IMG/VR virus record: IMGVR_UViG_3300036939_000084
Coordinates: 43,264 to 107,263 of that record
Reading direction: 5' to 3' (one strand)
DNA from: a virus
DNA length: 64,000 nucleotides
Program-made: the position numbers and the translations under genes
Shown: positions 63,671-64,000 of the stretch, piece after piece
How positions within the stretch are numbered: position 1 is the first letter of the stretch
Layout: each line of letters begins with the position of its first letter
The notes under the pieces: model-generated
Database searches by the model: none
What the model was told of the DNA's origin: nothing
What the model saw: only the letters and a program-made list of their open reading frames with translations

Positions 63671-64000
63671 ATGCAGTTAATTACACCTCGGCAGTTCTGC
63701 CGAATCTACTTTGGCTTGATCGGCTTGCCCGACGAGCAGATTGAGAAGGAAGAACAATCTCATGGATACAAAACCCGGTGCGCTGATGCGCTGGCTTACG
63801 TTCTGGGAATGTCTCGTTCAACGCTGATTAATAGCAGGTTCTGCAAGGAGCTGGAGTTTGAGGGGTTGAGGAACAACCATCAGGCTCGGCTTTTTCTGAC
63901 CGTTTGGGTGATTCAGAAGTATTACCCGGACAAGATCCACCATCTCGAACAGTGTGTTCGGGAACTGATTGCCCATCCCCAGAGCCGGGACGCCGCCTAA
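63671..64000 (+). CDS. Hypothetical protein, 109 aa
   Basis: The TAA stop is the last three bases of the window. Helical, with ADALAYVLGMSRSTLINSRF reading like a helix-turn-helix, so a DNA-binding role is possible. Confidence 0.6.
   Translation: MQLITPRQFCRIYFGLIGLPDEQIEKEEQSHGYKTRCADALAYVLGMSRSTLINSRFCKELEFEGLRNNHQARLFLTVWVIQKYYPDKIHHLEQCVRELIAHPQSRDAA

Noticed and set aside
1-64000. Recoded genetic code (stop reassignment)
   Set aside because: Two in-frame stops are seen (TAA, TAG), but most genes end with these same codons, followed by terminators or new starts.
1-64000. CRISPR array
   Set aside because: The dispersed repeats are not regularly spaced and have no spacers of constant length.
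1-64000. tRNA genes
   Set aside because: No cloverleaf with the usual T-arm sequence was noticed on either strand by eye; weak candidates were not convincing.

Overview
The window looks like part of a cyanobacterial phage-plasmid. The octamer GCGATCGC (HIP1) occurs throughout, both in genes and in terminator stems, and several proteins belong to families common in cyanobacteria (DUF29, BRO-N proteins). Virion genes (tail fibres, two endolysins, prohead protease, capsid, head-tail connector) sit beside a plasmid-type ParA/RHH partition cassette and a replisome block (DnaB, DnaG, sliding clamp, HTH initiator). No integrase, terminase, portal or DNA polymerase is visible; they may lie outside the window.

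Layout. 1-2.7 kb: small genes and a BRO-like gene split by a stop codon. 3-12.2 kb: six adhesin or tail-fibre genes in a row. 12.2-14 kb: bifunctional endolysin. 14-23.8 kb: small accessory genes, two more BRO-N-like genes, a TnpB element, a second lysozyme with a holin-like gene, and single-gene cassettes. 24-32 kb: protease-scaffold, major capsid, head-tail connector and other virion genes. 32-38.8 kb: accessory genes, two two-gene units built on HPD-motif (J-domain-like) proteins, and parA with its partner. 38.9-43.1 kb: DEDDh exonuclease, a DUF1874-type ring nuclease (AcrIII-1-like) next to a Nudix-like protein, and more cassettes. 43.2-51.4 kb (minus strand): C5 methyltransferase, DUF4326, Gp3-like protein, dnaN, dnaG, dnaB. 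51.4-60.9 kb: two IS607-type elements, replication initiator and loader candidates, and an IscB with its omega-RNA. 61-64 kb: a two-HTH repressor and hypothetical genes.

Three sequence systems tie the region together. (1) About 27 copies of a near-perfect palindrome, TATTAAA-CC/GG-TTTAATA, lie mostly between genes, often overlapping stop or start codons, and two lie inside coding linkers. (2) About 20 copies of a promoter-like box, TGTGATAAAATA, stand before small genes on both strands. (3) Related HIP1-stem terminators close several of those genes, giving repeated promoter-gene-terminator cassettes. Three partial gene duplications at cassette borders suggest how cassettes are gained. A second dispersed repeat, TTTCGCAAATTGCAAAA, is also found between and within genes.

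Decay is visible: two genes interrupted by in-frame stops, a homopolymer frameshift in the DUF4326 gene, and a gene cut by an IS607 element whose insertion point can be reconstructed exactly at a GG dinucleotide.
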